Shown here: positions 10,985-23,523 of the stretch, one piece after another
Layout: the number at the start of each line of letters is the position of its first letter
Position numbering within the stretch: the first letter of the stretch is position 1
Assembly (NCBI GenBank): GCA_005281725.1
Contig: SSBO01000029.1
Location: 1 to 36,075, forward strand
Direction of reading: 5' to 3'
Length of the DNA stretch: 36,075 bases
Source: Wuchereria bancrofti
Lineage: Eukaryota > Nematoda > Chromadorea > Rhabditida > Onchocercidae
Made by a program: the position numbers and the translations under genes
Notes under the pieces: generated by a model
Told to the model about the DNA's origin: nothing
What the model saw: only the letters and a program-made list of their open reading frames with translations
The model's database searches: none

Positions 10985-11839
10985 AACAACGACATTGCCA
11001 TTCCATTATCTGGTCGTTTCTGTTGATTGTTTTTCTAAGAAACTGTCGAAGTTTTATTACGGACCACTGGTCATCTTCTTTTTGTTGATAAACCTGGTTC
11101 AGTATCCAATTTTTTGGTAATTTGGATTCTATTATAGTTTCAAGGTTGCTCTACGTTTTCGCCGATTGCTTTTAACTACCTTGGCCTTTTACTAGCTGTA
11201 AGGCGCTTCATTCTAGACAAGAAACTAAATAATTTAACTTTTATATGTCGGGTATATTTTGAGAGTGTACGGAGGTTTCGAAATTACTCCAGAACTCTTT
11301 CCATGTTTTAGGATCATCGCTGAATGTTGGCAATGACAGTTGAGGCAAATTTACTACTGAACGACATTCAGTTAGACGGTGTTCCTTACTTCGTGTTAAG
11401 CGTTTAAGAGCTAACTCGGTATCGTCCTTATACATTGATAAGGTTATAATAGTATCCGTACCTATGTTGATTAAATTTAAAGTACCTTTACTTGCATAAA
11501 GTGCGTAGTACCTATGCATAAAAAATTTAAAGTAAATTTAAAGTATCATCAGTTGCCATTTCTTCATATTTCTCTTCTTCTTTCTTCCTTTGCGACATTG
11601 GAGTTTGTTGAATGTATTCCAACCATTTGTCGTTGATTTTTTTCAAGAGTGCCAACATATTTTTCGAGGCGCATCAATTTTTCCTTGACGATTCTTAGCC
11701 TCGTTTCGTATTGCTGGCATAATATTTCTATTGGCGACTTTTGGTCTGACGGAGTTAGATCTATTTGTCGAATTTCATCGAGGAGTTCCTCGAGATTTTC
11801 TTTTACCAATTTCGCTCTTACAATTATGCTGGCAGACAT
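10985..11839 (-). pseudogene. Element Y gag, broken
   Basis: The minus strand opens at 11839 with MSASIIVRAKLVKENLEELL, a helical N-terminal gag segment parallel to that of element X. After a frame break near 11564 it resumes at 11519 and reaches the Pao gag core with LPQLSLPTFSDDPKTWKEFW. Stops follow at about 11240-11160, then gag-like sequence (KLRQFLRKTIN) continues to about 10985. It is a non-functional remnant. X and Y are different families, not copies of one element. Confidence 0.8.
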
Positions 11840-11857
11840 ACCTCACCTCGGGCATCA
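11840..11857 (-). promoter_or_regulatory. Putative primer binding site of element Y
   Basis: Between LTR Y and the gag start the minus strand reads TGATGCCCGAGGTGAGG, placed as in element X (TGGTGCCACGAGC). One of the expected TGG bases differs, as might happen in a decayed copy. Confidence 0.4.
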
Positions 11858-11868
11858 AAAATCCTTTT

Positions 11869-12327
11869 TGTCGTGGAGTGTATCGACTGCCAGATATTTT
11901 ATTTGATTTCAAACTTAGGTAATTAAACCAACAAAGCAATGCGCAATGAAAGATATGATATGATTATAAGTAGTAAGGTATTGTCGAAGGCTAACTCAAA
12001 ACGTAGGAAGGAATGACCAAAGAATGACCGAAAGGATAAATTACAAGAATGAATGCCTAAAAGTTTCCTTGGAGGAATATCTATTAGCTTATATACCAAA
12101 CTGAACGACAGTTGGGATCTAGAGGAGAGATTTGATTTGTGAAGAACAAAGATTATTAACAGCTGGTCTTTTGTAGTGAGAAAGAGAAAGTGTGATAAAA
12201 CTTAATAGCTTAAAGATCTTGACTTAGATTAATTATAGATGCGAAATTGTTTGGTGATTGATTGATCAAATAGCTGGCAAAGGATATTAGGATTTGATTG
12301 TAATTTAAGTGTGCCGTTTTTACGACA
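11869..12327 (-). mobile_element. 5' LTR of element Y
   Basis: About 459 bp with short inverted ends: TGTCGTGG at 11869 and ACGACA at 12327 on the plus strand. On the minus strand it has a TATA box (GGTATATAAGC, 12097-12087), the shared block GGTTTAATTACCTAAGTTTG, and AATAAA (11903-11898). It ends directly before the primer-site and gag of element Y. The other end lies 16 bp from the ubc-13 pseudogene. Confidence 0.7.
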
Positions 12328-12343
12328 GATAATAAATTGCAGA

Positions 12344-12781
12344 ATAGCGACTGCCTTGGCAAGACGAAAGAAATACAACGTCTAATGAATGATCCAGTAC
12401 CTGGGATTTCGGCAGTACCAAACGAAAGTAATGCTCGTTATTTTCATGTTATTATTGCTGGTCCTGAAGATAGTTCATTTGTTGGAGGTGTAATTAAGTT
12501 TGGAACTTTTCTTACCTGAAAAATATCCGATGGCTGCGCCGAAGGTTCTATTTATGACTAAAATTTACCACCCGAATATTGACAAATTGGAACGAATATG
12601 TTTGGAAGTGGTCACGGCGTTTCAAATACGTACTGTTCTGGTTTCGATCCAGGCATTGCTCTCAGCGCCAAATCCAGACGATTCATTGGCAACCGATGTT
12701 GCAGAACAATGGAAGAATAATGAAAGTGATGCGATACGCACAGCACAAGAATGGACACGTACTTATGCAACTGGTGATTGA
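12344..12781 (+). pseudogene. ubc-13: ubc-13 (Bendless/UBE2N-like) E2 ubiquitin-conjugating enzyme pseudogene
   Basis: The conceptual product follows the UBC13 family, the E2 that with a UEV partner makes K63-linked ubiquitin chains. Diagnostic blocks are [40 protein letters not shown], the active-site RICL and [11 protein letters not shown]. It is intronless. Breaks: the expected start reads ATA (12344), a deletion shifts the frame just after ARR, one extra T at about 12498 shifts it again, and about 15 nt are lost right after the catalytic Cys codon, removing the conserved segment before QIRT. The sequence before the lost start is TTGCAG, like a trans-splice acceptor, so it may derive from genomic DNA and not from mRNA. 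No poly(A) tail is visible. Confidence 0.85.
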
Positions 12782-14141
12782 ATTCTGTTAAATCAAATCT
12801 GGTCACATTAATCAATCAGTTTAAATAGAAAAGATGTGTTTCTTTGTTGCCTGAGTATCTCAAATTCTTCATTTGATTAGGTATTATGTGTGAGACAATT
12901 TTCTCATAACGGTAACAAAATTTTCGCTACGTTTTTTACTTTTGTATAAGTATGAAGAGCGTTTGTCTCTCCAGATATTACATAATTTAAGTTAAACCAT
13001 CCGCAATTATAATTGTTTCATTACCAGTACTTCCCAAGTTTCCAAATTTTTATCACACTTGTAATTAATCCCCTCATATTATATCTCATATAATTCATTT
13101 CTTCGGAAGTGAATGCAGAAAGTTCATAGGACTAAATGTTAAACTTCCTTTTGTCCTTTCTTTCATAATGTTTTATTACCGCTTTTTCTTACGACAGATT
13201 TACAATCCTTTAATACAGAAAGCAATTATGCTTCTCTTCCCAGTAAGGATTTCTCTACGGAGGATTTTTCCTCCTTTACATTGAGTGGATGATTTCCGTT
13301 TCTTTTTCATTTCTAGGTAATCTTTACTAGTAGTTAAAAGTGATGAAGACAACATGCCCCTTTCAATACAGCATTCTGGACTATCTCTTCATAATTTCTG
13401 ATTTAGAGCTTGTCTGAAATTACCTTTGTGTCAGATCGAATTTTTCGTATATGAAGTCGAAGTGTTTGCAATGAATTAAGACGCCGGATAATGTCGGTGT
13501 GTAATGACTCCAGTATAATTTCGATACTTCATATGAGAAAGCTGTATTTACGAAATCTAAGTGCTGTTATTGTCTCCAGAAAAAAAACGAAATGAAGATA
13601 ATAAGCGAGCAAGCATGTATGTAAAAAAGTCACGTTCAACAGTCCATTAAATTAGACATATTACAGATAATTAAAGGGAAATGGTGCAAACATCGGTGAT
13701 CCAGAATACAGATTAAATGATGAATAATAGGAAAACAGGACGGATAAAATGCCAATTCAAAAATACTACAAATGGACGAACAAAACAAAAGTACTGTTAT
13801 AGACTCAACTATATTAGAAACATGATTTTAATTGTTAATTTTTTTTTCTTTTTTGAAATATTAATTAGGAATAATCAGGAACTTAATTTTCACTTAAGTC
13901 AATGTTTTTTAATCACATAATCACGATTTTACTGTTCGCAAGTACCACTAAAAACATGGAAAAGACAAAATGAGATTTAGATCAAAAGATTATTACACTT
14001 ATGAAAACAATTCTTAGCCTACCCAAGCGAAACGGAAACACAGGAAATAATGAGGAAGTGTAAAACCATTTTTCATATACTTCAAAATTTCATATAGAAA
14101 CTGACAGAGCCATTTTTTTCAAGATACTGACAACCAAAGCA
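12782..14141. other. Stretch without recognisable genes
   Basis: AT-rich DNA with no exon-like frame that I can defend on either strand. The frame at 13717-13920 is low-complexity. It separates the ubc-13 pseudogene from the distal last exon of rab-6. Confidence 0.4.
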
Positions 14142-14256
14142 CTAGCACCAGCATGAACCTTCTTCTGTTTCTATCTTTCTTGGTTTAATAGGACCAATTT
14201 CAATCACTGGATCTATAATAGCACCGTGCATCAAATTAGAAGGTGAGGTGGTGTTC
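14142..14256 (-). CDS. rab-6: rab-6 alternative last exon 7b
   Basis: After a good acceptor (GGAATTGCAG) this 115-nt exon reads NTTSPSNLMHGAIIDPVIEI and ends EEGSCWC then TAG. The Cys-X-Cys end is the double geranylgeranylation signal of Rab proteins, and an EGSCWC-type end fits Rab6 hypervariable tails as I recall them from other nematodes. It joins exon 6 in frame only from the downstream donor (AT|GTTTTT, exon end 16062), giving a predicted 223-residue protein. From the upstream donor it would hit a stop after eight codons. It could instead be a relic of a second rab-6 copy, but no upstream exons for one are present. Confidence 0.7.
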
Positions 14257-14408
14257 CTGCAATTCCTCAATGTATTCAATATCATTATAGCAATTTTAAT
14301 CTTAATGTATTCAACATCATTGTAGTCATCAAATGCTAAACCTGCTATATAATTAATCCCAAGCTTTGTGCAGAATTCGAAAATTATATCAGAAAGATTA
14401 GACATCAA

Positions 14409-15591
14409 AAAACGGGATTCATCACATAGTCTTCAATAGACTTTTATATAAGTACTTTGTGACAAAACTAAATGTTCATATATTCAAGAAAACTATGTAG
14501 TTTTCATACACTACAGCAAAAAACTAGGATATTTGTTAGGATTAGTTGAGACCAAAAACTTCTGTTAGGTGTTTTACTGTCTTAGTTGAATATAGCAAAA
14601 AAAGAAATGTTAATAAACCAAGAAATATTTCGAAGTGCCCTGAAAAACCTGGAAAATTTTTTAAAAAAAGTGAACGGATACGAAACATTTACTAATCATT
14701 ACAGCTTAATGGTTGTAATATATTTACCACAGTTATTACTTAGAATTCTTATAAACAACATAGTAATACAAACGACAATTTAAAGTACTGAACTACCAAC
14801 GATGGCGACACATTTTAAGTTGAAGATTTTCGAATATCTCATCTTAATTGAATATGTTCTCTACTAAGCAGCATTCTACTAATCATCATACTTGTTCCAA
14901 TTCAAAATTTAAATGCCAAAAATACAGAAATTCAGGAATGTAGAAGTTGCTGCAGAGCTATGACAATTCGTACGATACTGTTATCGAAATATCCAGGAAA
15001 AATGAAGAAATTAAAGAATAACAATAAACAAAACAACACATGCTAATGAAAAAAACGGCCTTCGATAGAAATTGATGTCTCAAATTTCATTTGAAGTAAA
15101 AAAGAATTCATTAAACTGAAACATGCCATGCAATTTAAGCTATGAAAATTATACAAACTTCAGCAAATAAATATCAAATACAACTTAAAATGCATTGAAA
15201 CGACTATACTCATGTCAAGAATGCATGTGAAGAAATATTTTACGAATTTAAGCAATTAACTTTCATTTCTTCAAACTCTTCAAATGCTATAATACCAAAC
15301 ATTAAGCATGCATATAAAGATGCACATGTTGAATTTTTCCTTTATGCAAAAGCTAAAAAGTTATTTGAACCGATAAAAGCAAGATTAGTAAGTCGAATTT
15401 CAAGATGATCACAAGGAAAAAAGGCAAAAAAGAACTTCAATTTAAATAAAAATGGTGACAGTAGTTGTAATAAATATCATTTTGATATAACGTGCAGAGC
15501 GAAATGCATGCAGATATATCAAAAACGGAATGTTTTATGGCAATGGTTATCCTGGTTGATATTTGTTGGTACTAAAACAACAATGATGGCC
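14409..15591. other. Stretch between the two rab-6 last exons
   Basis: No further exon was recognised. It would be part of intron 6 when exon 7b is used, or 3' flanking sequence when 7a is used. I found no AATAAA on the minus strand close behind 7a. Confidence 0.4.
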
Positions 15592-16821
<1,230 letters not shown>

Positions 16822-17603
16822 TTAGATTGAGATTTTTCCACCCTCCTTAGTTCATAGAGGAATAAAAATTTGTATGAAAAAAATTTTTAATGTGAAATAC
16901 TAACCACTTCTACTATTTAACGGAAAATTTTCTCGGTTTTCTCATTCTTTAGATTCTCATTATGTTGAATGACAAGTAAAAAAAGGGTTAGAAAAACTTC
17001 AGATATACACTCATTTTAAAAAGCCAATGTAGGATGACCAGTTGAAAAAGGCATGTTAAACGAAAAAATTGACGAGCAGTAAAAGACCATTCAAACGTTA
17101 CACACTGTAAATAAACCATTCAAACCACGCTTTGTATTGAATGTCTAAGTAGGAAGTATAAATGAGTGCAGAAAGCATCTGAATTAACTAAAAATCTTAC
17201 ATTACAAAAAGCGTTCCTAAAAAGAGTCGTGAAAAATTCTATTTTAAGTGTTTCTGCTCTGCAAAAATCTGAAACTTTAATCAGCAGTCATCCATTTTTT
17301 TAGAAAACAAATCTGGAAGTGGAAAAAAAGAACTACAAAAAGATTAATGCATTAAAGAACATAAACATAAAAAGTGATTTACCAGAAAATATAAAAAAAA
17401 GATTTACCAGAATATATAAAAAAGAATAATTTACCAAATATGAAGTTTCAAAGATATGTAGCACACATCAAATACGAATGATTTACCAGGGTTTCAGAAA
17501 CACATACATCAAGTGCCATTATTCAAAAAAAAAACGCTGACGGAAATTTTTTATATTTTAGCAAGGAAATCACGACTAAAAATAGTTATGACGCAGCATA
17601 TGG

Positions 17604-17604
17604 N
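17604..17604. other. Single N (assembly join)
   Basis: It sits between the two 1146-bp copies. A 64-residue frame spanning it is an artefact. Confidence 0.8.
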
Positions 17605-17785
17605 TATGATCATCAGCAAAAATCCTAACAAAGATCATCAATGCATTGTCGGAGATTTCATCACTCAATGTTTTCTTGAATTTCACATTGCTGTATTAAA
17701 TGTTTAATTTCGAAATTAATCTGCAATGTACAAAGGAAAAATATATTTAAAATTCATTTGGATCGACATTTCGAAACTAAAGTTA

Positions 17786-17968
<183 letters not shown>

Positions 17969-18750
17969 TTAGATTGAGATTTTTCCACCCTCCTTAGTTC
18001 ATAGAGGAATAAAAATTTGTATGAAAAAAATTTTTAATGTGAAATACTAACCACTTCTACTATTTAACGGAAAATTTTCTCGGTTTTCTCATTCTTTAGA
18101 TTCTCATTATGTTGAATGACAAGTAAAAAAAGGGTTAGAAAAACTTCAGATATACACTCATTTTAAAAAGCCAATGTAGGATGACCAGTTGAAAAAGGCA
18201 TGTTAAACGAAAAAATTGACGAGCAGTAAAAGACCATTCAAACGTTACACACTGTAAATAAACCATTCAAACCACGCTTTGTATTGAATGTCTAAGTAGG
18301 AAGTATAAATGAGTGCAGAAAGCATCTGAATTAACTAAAAATCTTACATTACAAAAAGCGTTCCTAAAAAGAGTCGTGAAAAATTCTATTTTAAGTGTTT
18401 CTGCTCTGCAAAAATCTGAAACTTTAATCAGCAGTCATCCATTTTTTTAGAAAACAAATCTGGAAGTGGAAAAAAAGAACTACAAAAAGATTAATGCATT
18501 AAAGAACATAAACATAAAAAGTGATTTACCAGAAAATATAAAAAAAAGATTTACCAGAATATATAAAAAAGAATAATTTACCAAATATGAAGTTTCAAAG
18601 ATATGTAGCACACATCAAATACGAATGATTTACCAGGGTTTCAGAAACACATACATCAAGTGCCATTATTCAAAAAAAAAACGCTGACGGAAATTTTTTA
18701 TATTTTAGCAAGGAAATCACGACTAAAAATAGTTATGACGCAGCATATGG

Positions 18751-19027
18751 AATCAATTCCAGTCAAACAAGTTCAACATCTAATAAACTCGAAGCATCGC
18801 CAAAGGTTAACAACAGTTAATATTACAACATAACATCGCACCACATCCAACTCATAAAATTGCATATGTTATATCACCAAACGAAGTTGAAAGCGAACAA
18901 ATCTTCACCGCACATGCGGATAACACTGGTAAAAAATAAAGGGATTTGGTGAGACAGTGCTGACGAAAGTTGGTTATTAGAGTAAAAGCGCTTTCAATTT
19001 TTTCCCAACAAAGAATGCTAATTCAGG
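18751..19027 (-). other. rab-6 intron 3 segment
   Basis: Together with 18496-18750 it matches 28221-28752 base for base as far as read, and inverted 27608-28139. The match places this contig end next to 28753, inside rab-6 intron 3. No exon is present. Confidence 0.75.
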
Positions 19028-19028
19028 N
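19028..19028. other. Single N at a probable misjoin
   Basis: To the left is rab-6 intron 3; to the right, mid-LTR2 sequence in inverted orientation begins abruptly (equivalent to 2836). The true continuation of the left side is 28753. A break inside an LTR is typical of contig ends. Confidence 0.8.
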
Positions 19029-19339
19029 TCTAGCTTGCTTATATCTTTAAATTTTATAATTAAGTTATATTTGTGTGCTATGTATCAATTCGTTATTATA
19101 ATGTTGTATAATTTTTAGTGTTAATCTGAGGTTTAATTACCCAATTTGAGGTTTGAATAATAAAGTATTTCACGAAGACTCCCACAGTACACGTACACAG
19201 AACGGAACCAGTACAGATTCGAGAATCTACCAGTATCGAAGGCAAAGAAGTCAACGGTCTGAACTATTAAGAGAGGAAAACTAATTTGTTTCGCAAGGAA
19301 GCAGAGCAGTAAGAAAGGGTTATTAAATTTGTTTTTACA
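19029..19339 (+). mobile_element. LTR2, inverted partial copy
   Basis: Reverse complement of 2526-2836, ending TTTTTACA, followed by GCAGT (19340-19344), the complement of the ACTGC target duplication. The outer 245 bp are missing at the N. Confidence 0.85.
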
Positions 19340-19344
19340 GCAGT

Positions 19345-21349
19345 CAATTAATCATCTTCTATATGCAAATTTGCATAAATGATTAATAATTAATAATAGA
19401 TAGATCATCACGTGAGAGATAAGATATCGCGGAATGATCAAATAGGGAACTATTGCTACAATACGAAATAGTATAAATCATAGATAAATAAATCAGTGGG
19501 CCAATTAAACTAATTTCTGGCAATTTCTTATGCGCAGCTGTACAAGTAGTCCAGTAAAGAAATGACTAAATGAAATAAAAAGACCAGTTCTGAAAGCATT
19601 AATGAGTTCACTTTCTAATAGAAGATGGTAGATTTCTCGGTAGATTCGAGCCAACAATCGAATGATTCGATTGAAATATCTTTTGGCTATTTACTTCAGC
19701 CATCCAGGCTCGTTAACAACGAAAATAACAGTATATGTTATAAGTGAATAATATTGTGTAACCAATTACAAAAATCCTAAAAAAAATCTTTTACTATGGT
19801 TTTTACTTCCAATTTAATAATTTCGGAATTTATTGAACAAATGGATAGAAATTTTAGAAAGAAAGAATTGATACGTCTACTGTTATGTTAAGAAAAATAA
19901 TTTGCTGCGATACTGATTTTTATTTGCAAAGTAATATTTGGTCTGGCTTTCATCTTCTAATTTTTCAAACTCAATAGAACTTGCTGCAAAAAATTGGAAT
20001 AATTACGCTATGTTCACTAGGATTTTCACGAATTAATTTTTGGATAGTAACTAATTGCTTTTTAACCTCTTTCTCGCTACGTGGCATCCGTGGCCGAATT
20101 GTGAATTCGGATTGTTTTTCCGAATAACTTCCATGTATATGAGCGTTGAAATTAAGATAAGTCTTTAGAGTCTTTCTTTTTGCATCATAATTCATAAAAT
20201 TAGTGCAATTTTTCTAGGCGAACTCAATTTTGCAAAGTTAATGCTTCAAATTTGCTTTGAGACAGCATGCAAATCTTCTTACTATTATTAAAAGAAAAAA
20301 ATCCGATTGTCTAATTCTTTGCAAGACGATTGTCTCGGTTTATTCTTATCTGTGCTAAAATTTAATCTAAGCGAGCACTTTTTGAATCTGATAAATTGTT
20401 AAAATAATTTAACTGTAGTTTAGCTTAATTTCAAAATTGTGGTTACCAAAGTAAATAAAATTACAAAAATTTTTAGATGTAAAAGAAATTGTAATCATTT
20501 TCTTATCACGGCAATCTTTTTAATCACAATTTTTTTTGCAAAAATCATATTTCAATTTAAATTTGAAGTTTTTTACAAAGAATTAAATTTGAAGAGAAAA
20601 AAATTATTCTGAAATGATACGAAAAGTTTTATTAAACAAAGTACCTATAAATTTGCAGCATTTAATTGCATTGAAAATCTTTCCAGATTTGAAATAAACA
20701 CTATGAACAATGATAGTTTGGGAATTCTAAAAGGGAAGTGGGAAATAAATTACTATCTAAGAAACGAACAATGGTACTATTTAAATATTAATACCACAGT
20801 TTCAAAATTAATTATAGAAATTAATGAAAAGGATCAGGAAGTGTACTATGAAAAGGATCAGGAAGTATGCTTCCGGAATGACAACACTACTAATGAATCT
20901 CATTTCACTTGGAAGCATTTATAAGCATACCACTAGAATTCGCTGTCATTTATTCGTACTATTTAAGGTGTTACTATGCATTATAAATGTACCGTTTACT
21001 GTACCAGGCGAATATTCTTTTTTTCGAAAATTTCCAAACAGATCCGACAACAGTACATGAAGTATATGCAAATGTTCGAATACACAATTATAAACACTAA
21101 ATGAGGGGAACAATGCATCCGAAGAAAATTGACGAATTTTCTCCTCAATTTACATTTAATTTTTTTTTTCATTTTTCGTTTTTTGGTTTTCTAATCTTCT
21201 TAAATGGAAATTGTTATTTGTCTATAAAACTAGAATGTTCAACACATCGGAACTATTTGCATGAGATAAGAAAATATCGGATATCGGTATTAGGATGAAA
21301 AGTTTCTTTTTTTGTAAGAAAACATTTTGAACAGCTCAACAAGTCATAA
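19345..21349. repeat. Core region, inverted copy
   Basis: Reverse complement of 516-2520. It holds the same two short frames (19971-20195 minus, 20703-20924 plus) and the 14-bp palindrome. No extra gene is seen. Confidence 0.85.
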
Positions 21350-21908
21350 TGTAAAAACAAATTTAATAACCCTTTCTTACTGCTATGTTTCCTTGCGAAA
21401 CAAAGTAGGTTTCCTTCCTTGACAGTTCAGATCGCTGACTTCTTTGCCTTCGATACTGGTAGATTCTCGAATCTGTACTGGTTCCGTTCTGTGTACGTGT
21501 ACTGTGGGAGTCTTCGTGAAATACTTTATTATTCAAACCTCAAACTTGGGTAATTAAACCACAGATTAACATTAAAAATTATACAACATTACAATAACGA
21601 GTTGATACATAACACACGAATATAACTTAATTATAAAACATTTAAAGATGTAAGCAAGCTAGACACTTCCCAACCGAGCCATACCATTACAAGATACTAT
21701 AAATGGCTTTGTAAGGAAGAAAATTGGGAGGGATTTTTTGGATGTTAAGGTTACAAAGTAGATTAAAATCACTTAAAACAATACTCTTTGTTCATTACAT
21801 CATAGCTTCGCCGTTGTGGCGACAGATGTTAAGGTTACAAAGCAGGTTAAAATCACTTAAAACAGTAATCTTTGTTCATTACATCATAGCTTCGCCATTG
21901 TGGCGACA
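21350..21908 (-). mobile_element. Solo LTR1, inverted full copy
   Basis: 559 bp, TGTAAAAAC to GCGACA on the plus strand, flanked by CATAA (21345-21349) and CATAC (21909-21913). These differ at one of five bases and may be a mutated target duplication. Two 84-bp units lie at its right end. Confidence 0.85.
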
Positions 21909-21913
21909 CATAC

Positions 21914-23096
21914 ATATGACTTCAAACTGAATTATAAATGTTATTTCAGACAAAAATTATTTCAGAGTTTAGTTAATTGCAGGCAAATAGTGATGAAAAA
22001 TTCTTATATGGCCTTAGCTTTGCTCAAAATCAATTCTGGTCTCTTTTTTCTCATTCACTAACATATTCAACTTTCTTTTCTTATCAACTATCATTTTTAT
22101 CATTTTTGGATTTTTTTTTTTTGGAACTATCATTTTATTATCATTTTTGGATCAAAGGCAAAAAAAGCCACTCATTTCAGGAAACACCCATAATGTAAAA
22201 TTACGATTTGATGGAAAGACGCTTTAAATCAATCAATTTAATAGCGATCTAAAATGTGACCCATAACATCGTTTATTAGCATTACACTTTTATATGATAA
22301 AACGTTGAAAACAGAAAAACGTATGGTTCAGAGGAAGATACTACTATTACGGAAAGTTAGTGACATTTTTTGAACTATCATTGATTGCAGTTCTACCAAA
22401 GCTGCAGATCTTCATGTGCATTATCTGTTTCTCACTTTTACTATCCGAATAGATAGTAAAAAATATTTTTAATAAAGTTTTGATGTGATTACAGATTTCA
22501 GAAATAAAAGCAAGCTAGGAGTTCAAAATTTCCTGATGAAACGATGACTTTAGAGATGTTTTAAAATATGAATATCAAAGAATTGTTTTTGTTCATTAGC
22601 AATTCCTCATAAAAAAATGATCATTTTTGAATGTATAAAGTGTTTTCGTTCAGGAAATTACAAATGGATAAAGAAAAGACCAATCATCGTGATGTTCAGC
22701 TTTTGGAAGATAAAACATGCTAGTATTGGAGATTTTAATTAAAACAGAAATTTGCCAAATTTTTGAATGAATTTCCTATAAAAACAACTAGAAAGAGATT
22801 TTTTTGTAACATTTTTTATTATATATATAAAAATCACGAAAAGAACAAAACAATTAAATAAAGCACTAGGTAATGTAGTAAACCTGAAAAAAATACGAAG
22901 TTTAAAAAGAAATACGCAAATTTCTAAACAATGTTAGAACCAAATCAAATTAAAATCTTATATCAAAAATTTTGCAAGAATTTCCATAATAAACCAAAAT
23001 AAATGATAGAGAAATCAGTTACGATTTATTTAACAAAAAGAAAAAAAACAATAAGCAAAAAGCTTAGAAAGAAAAAGCATTCTGAAAAGCATTTTT
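21914..23096. other. Left arm, rab-6 upstream distal part
   Basis: No recognisable gene. The frame at 21977-22198 is phenylalanine- and serine-rich translated AT-rich DNA. A short TA run lies at about 22818-22829; the other arm has a longer one. Confidence 0.4.
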
Positions 23097-23457
23097 TTAC
23101 ATTTCGACAACCAAATATTTATCCTTCATAAATCGGATATCTGTTGAATGTCCGATATCTTCATACTGTTCAATAGCATCATGAGCAAAACTTCATTACC
23201 AGCCGGGTGCTGAAATTACCGCAATAATCTGCGATCACAATGCTGCGGAATATGGTAGAGATAGTAAAAAGATAGTAGATAATTTGTATGTGCATATGGA
23301 GGAAGACAATGCGCAAAAAGCAGTAAAACTACTGGAAGCAAGCTTGCCTGATCCATCTTGTGGTCAGGTCATAAATTTGGTTCTCGATGCACATCCATAT
23401 ACTACTAGTGTTGTGTTCTGCCACTTGCGCCCGTATTACCCTTTGCAAATCAGCCAT
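23097..23457 (-). pseudogene. Cytochrome b5-like fragment, left-arm copy
   Basis: Same content as 32941-33301 in the other arm; see that entry. An antisense frame of 79 codons (23284-23523) spans it but shows no family features and is treated as a shadow. Confidence 0.5.
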
Positions 23458-23523
23458 TTTGCCTATAAAAAGAGCCATTTTCAAATTATGAGAACTCCAA
23501 CTCCATCATCTTCACTATCGTAA

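Noticed and set aside
12612..12815. Antisense ORF over ubc-13
   Set aside because: Shadow of the conserved E2 sequence on the plus strand.
17513..17707. 64-residue ORF across 17604
   Set aside because: It runs through the N at a join and mixes two contig ends.
21724..21930. 68-residue ORF with internal repeat
   Set aside because: It is the translation of the 84-bp LTR units.
23284..23523. 79-residue ORF (and copy at 32875-33114)
   Set aside because: It is antisense to the cytochrome b5-like sequence and ends in low-complexity Ser/Thr/Pro; no family features.
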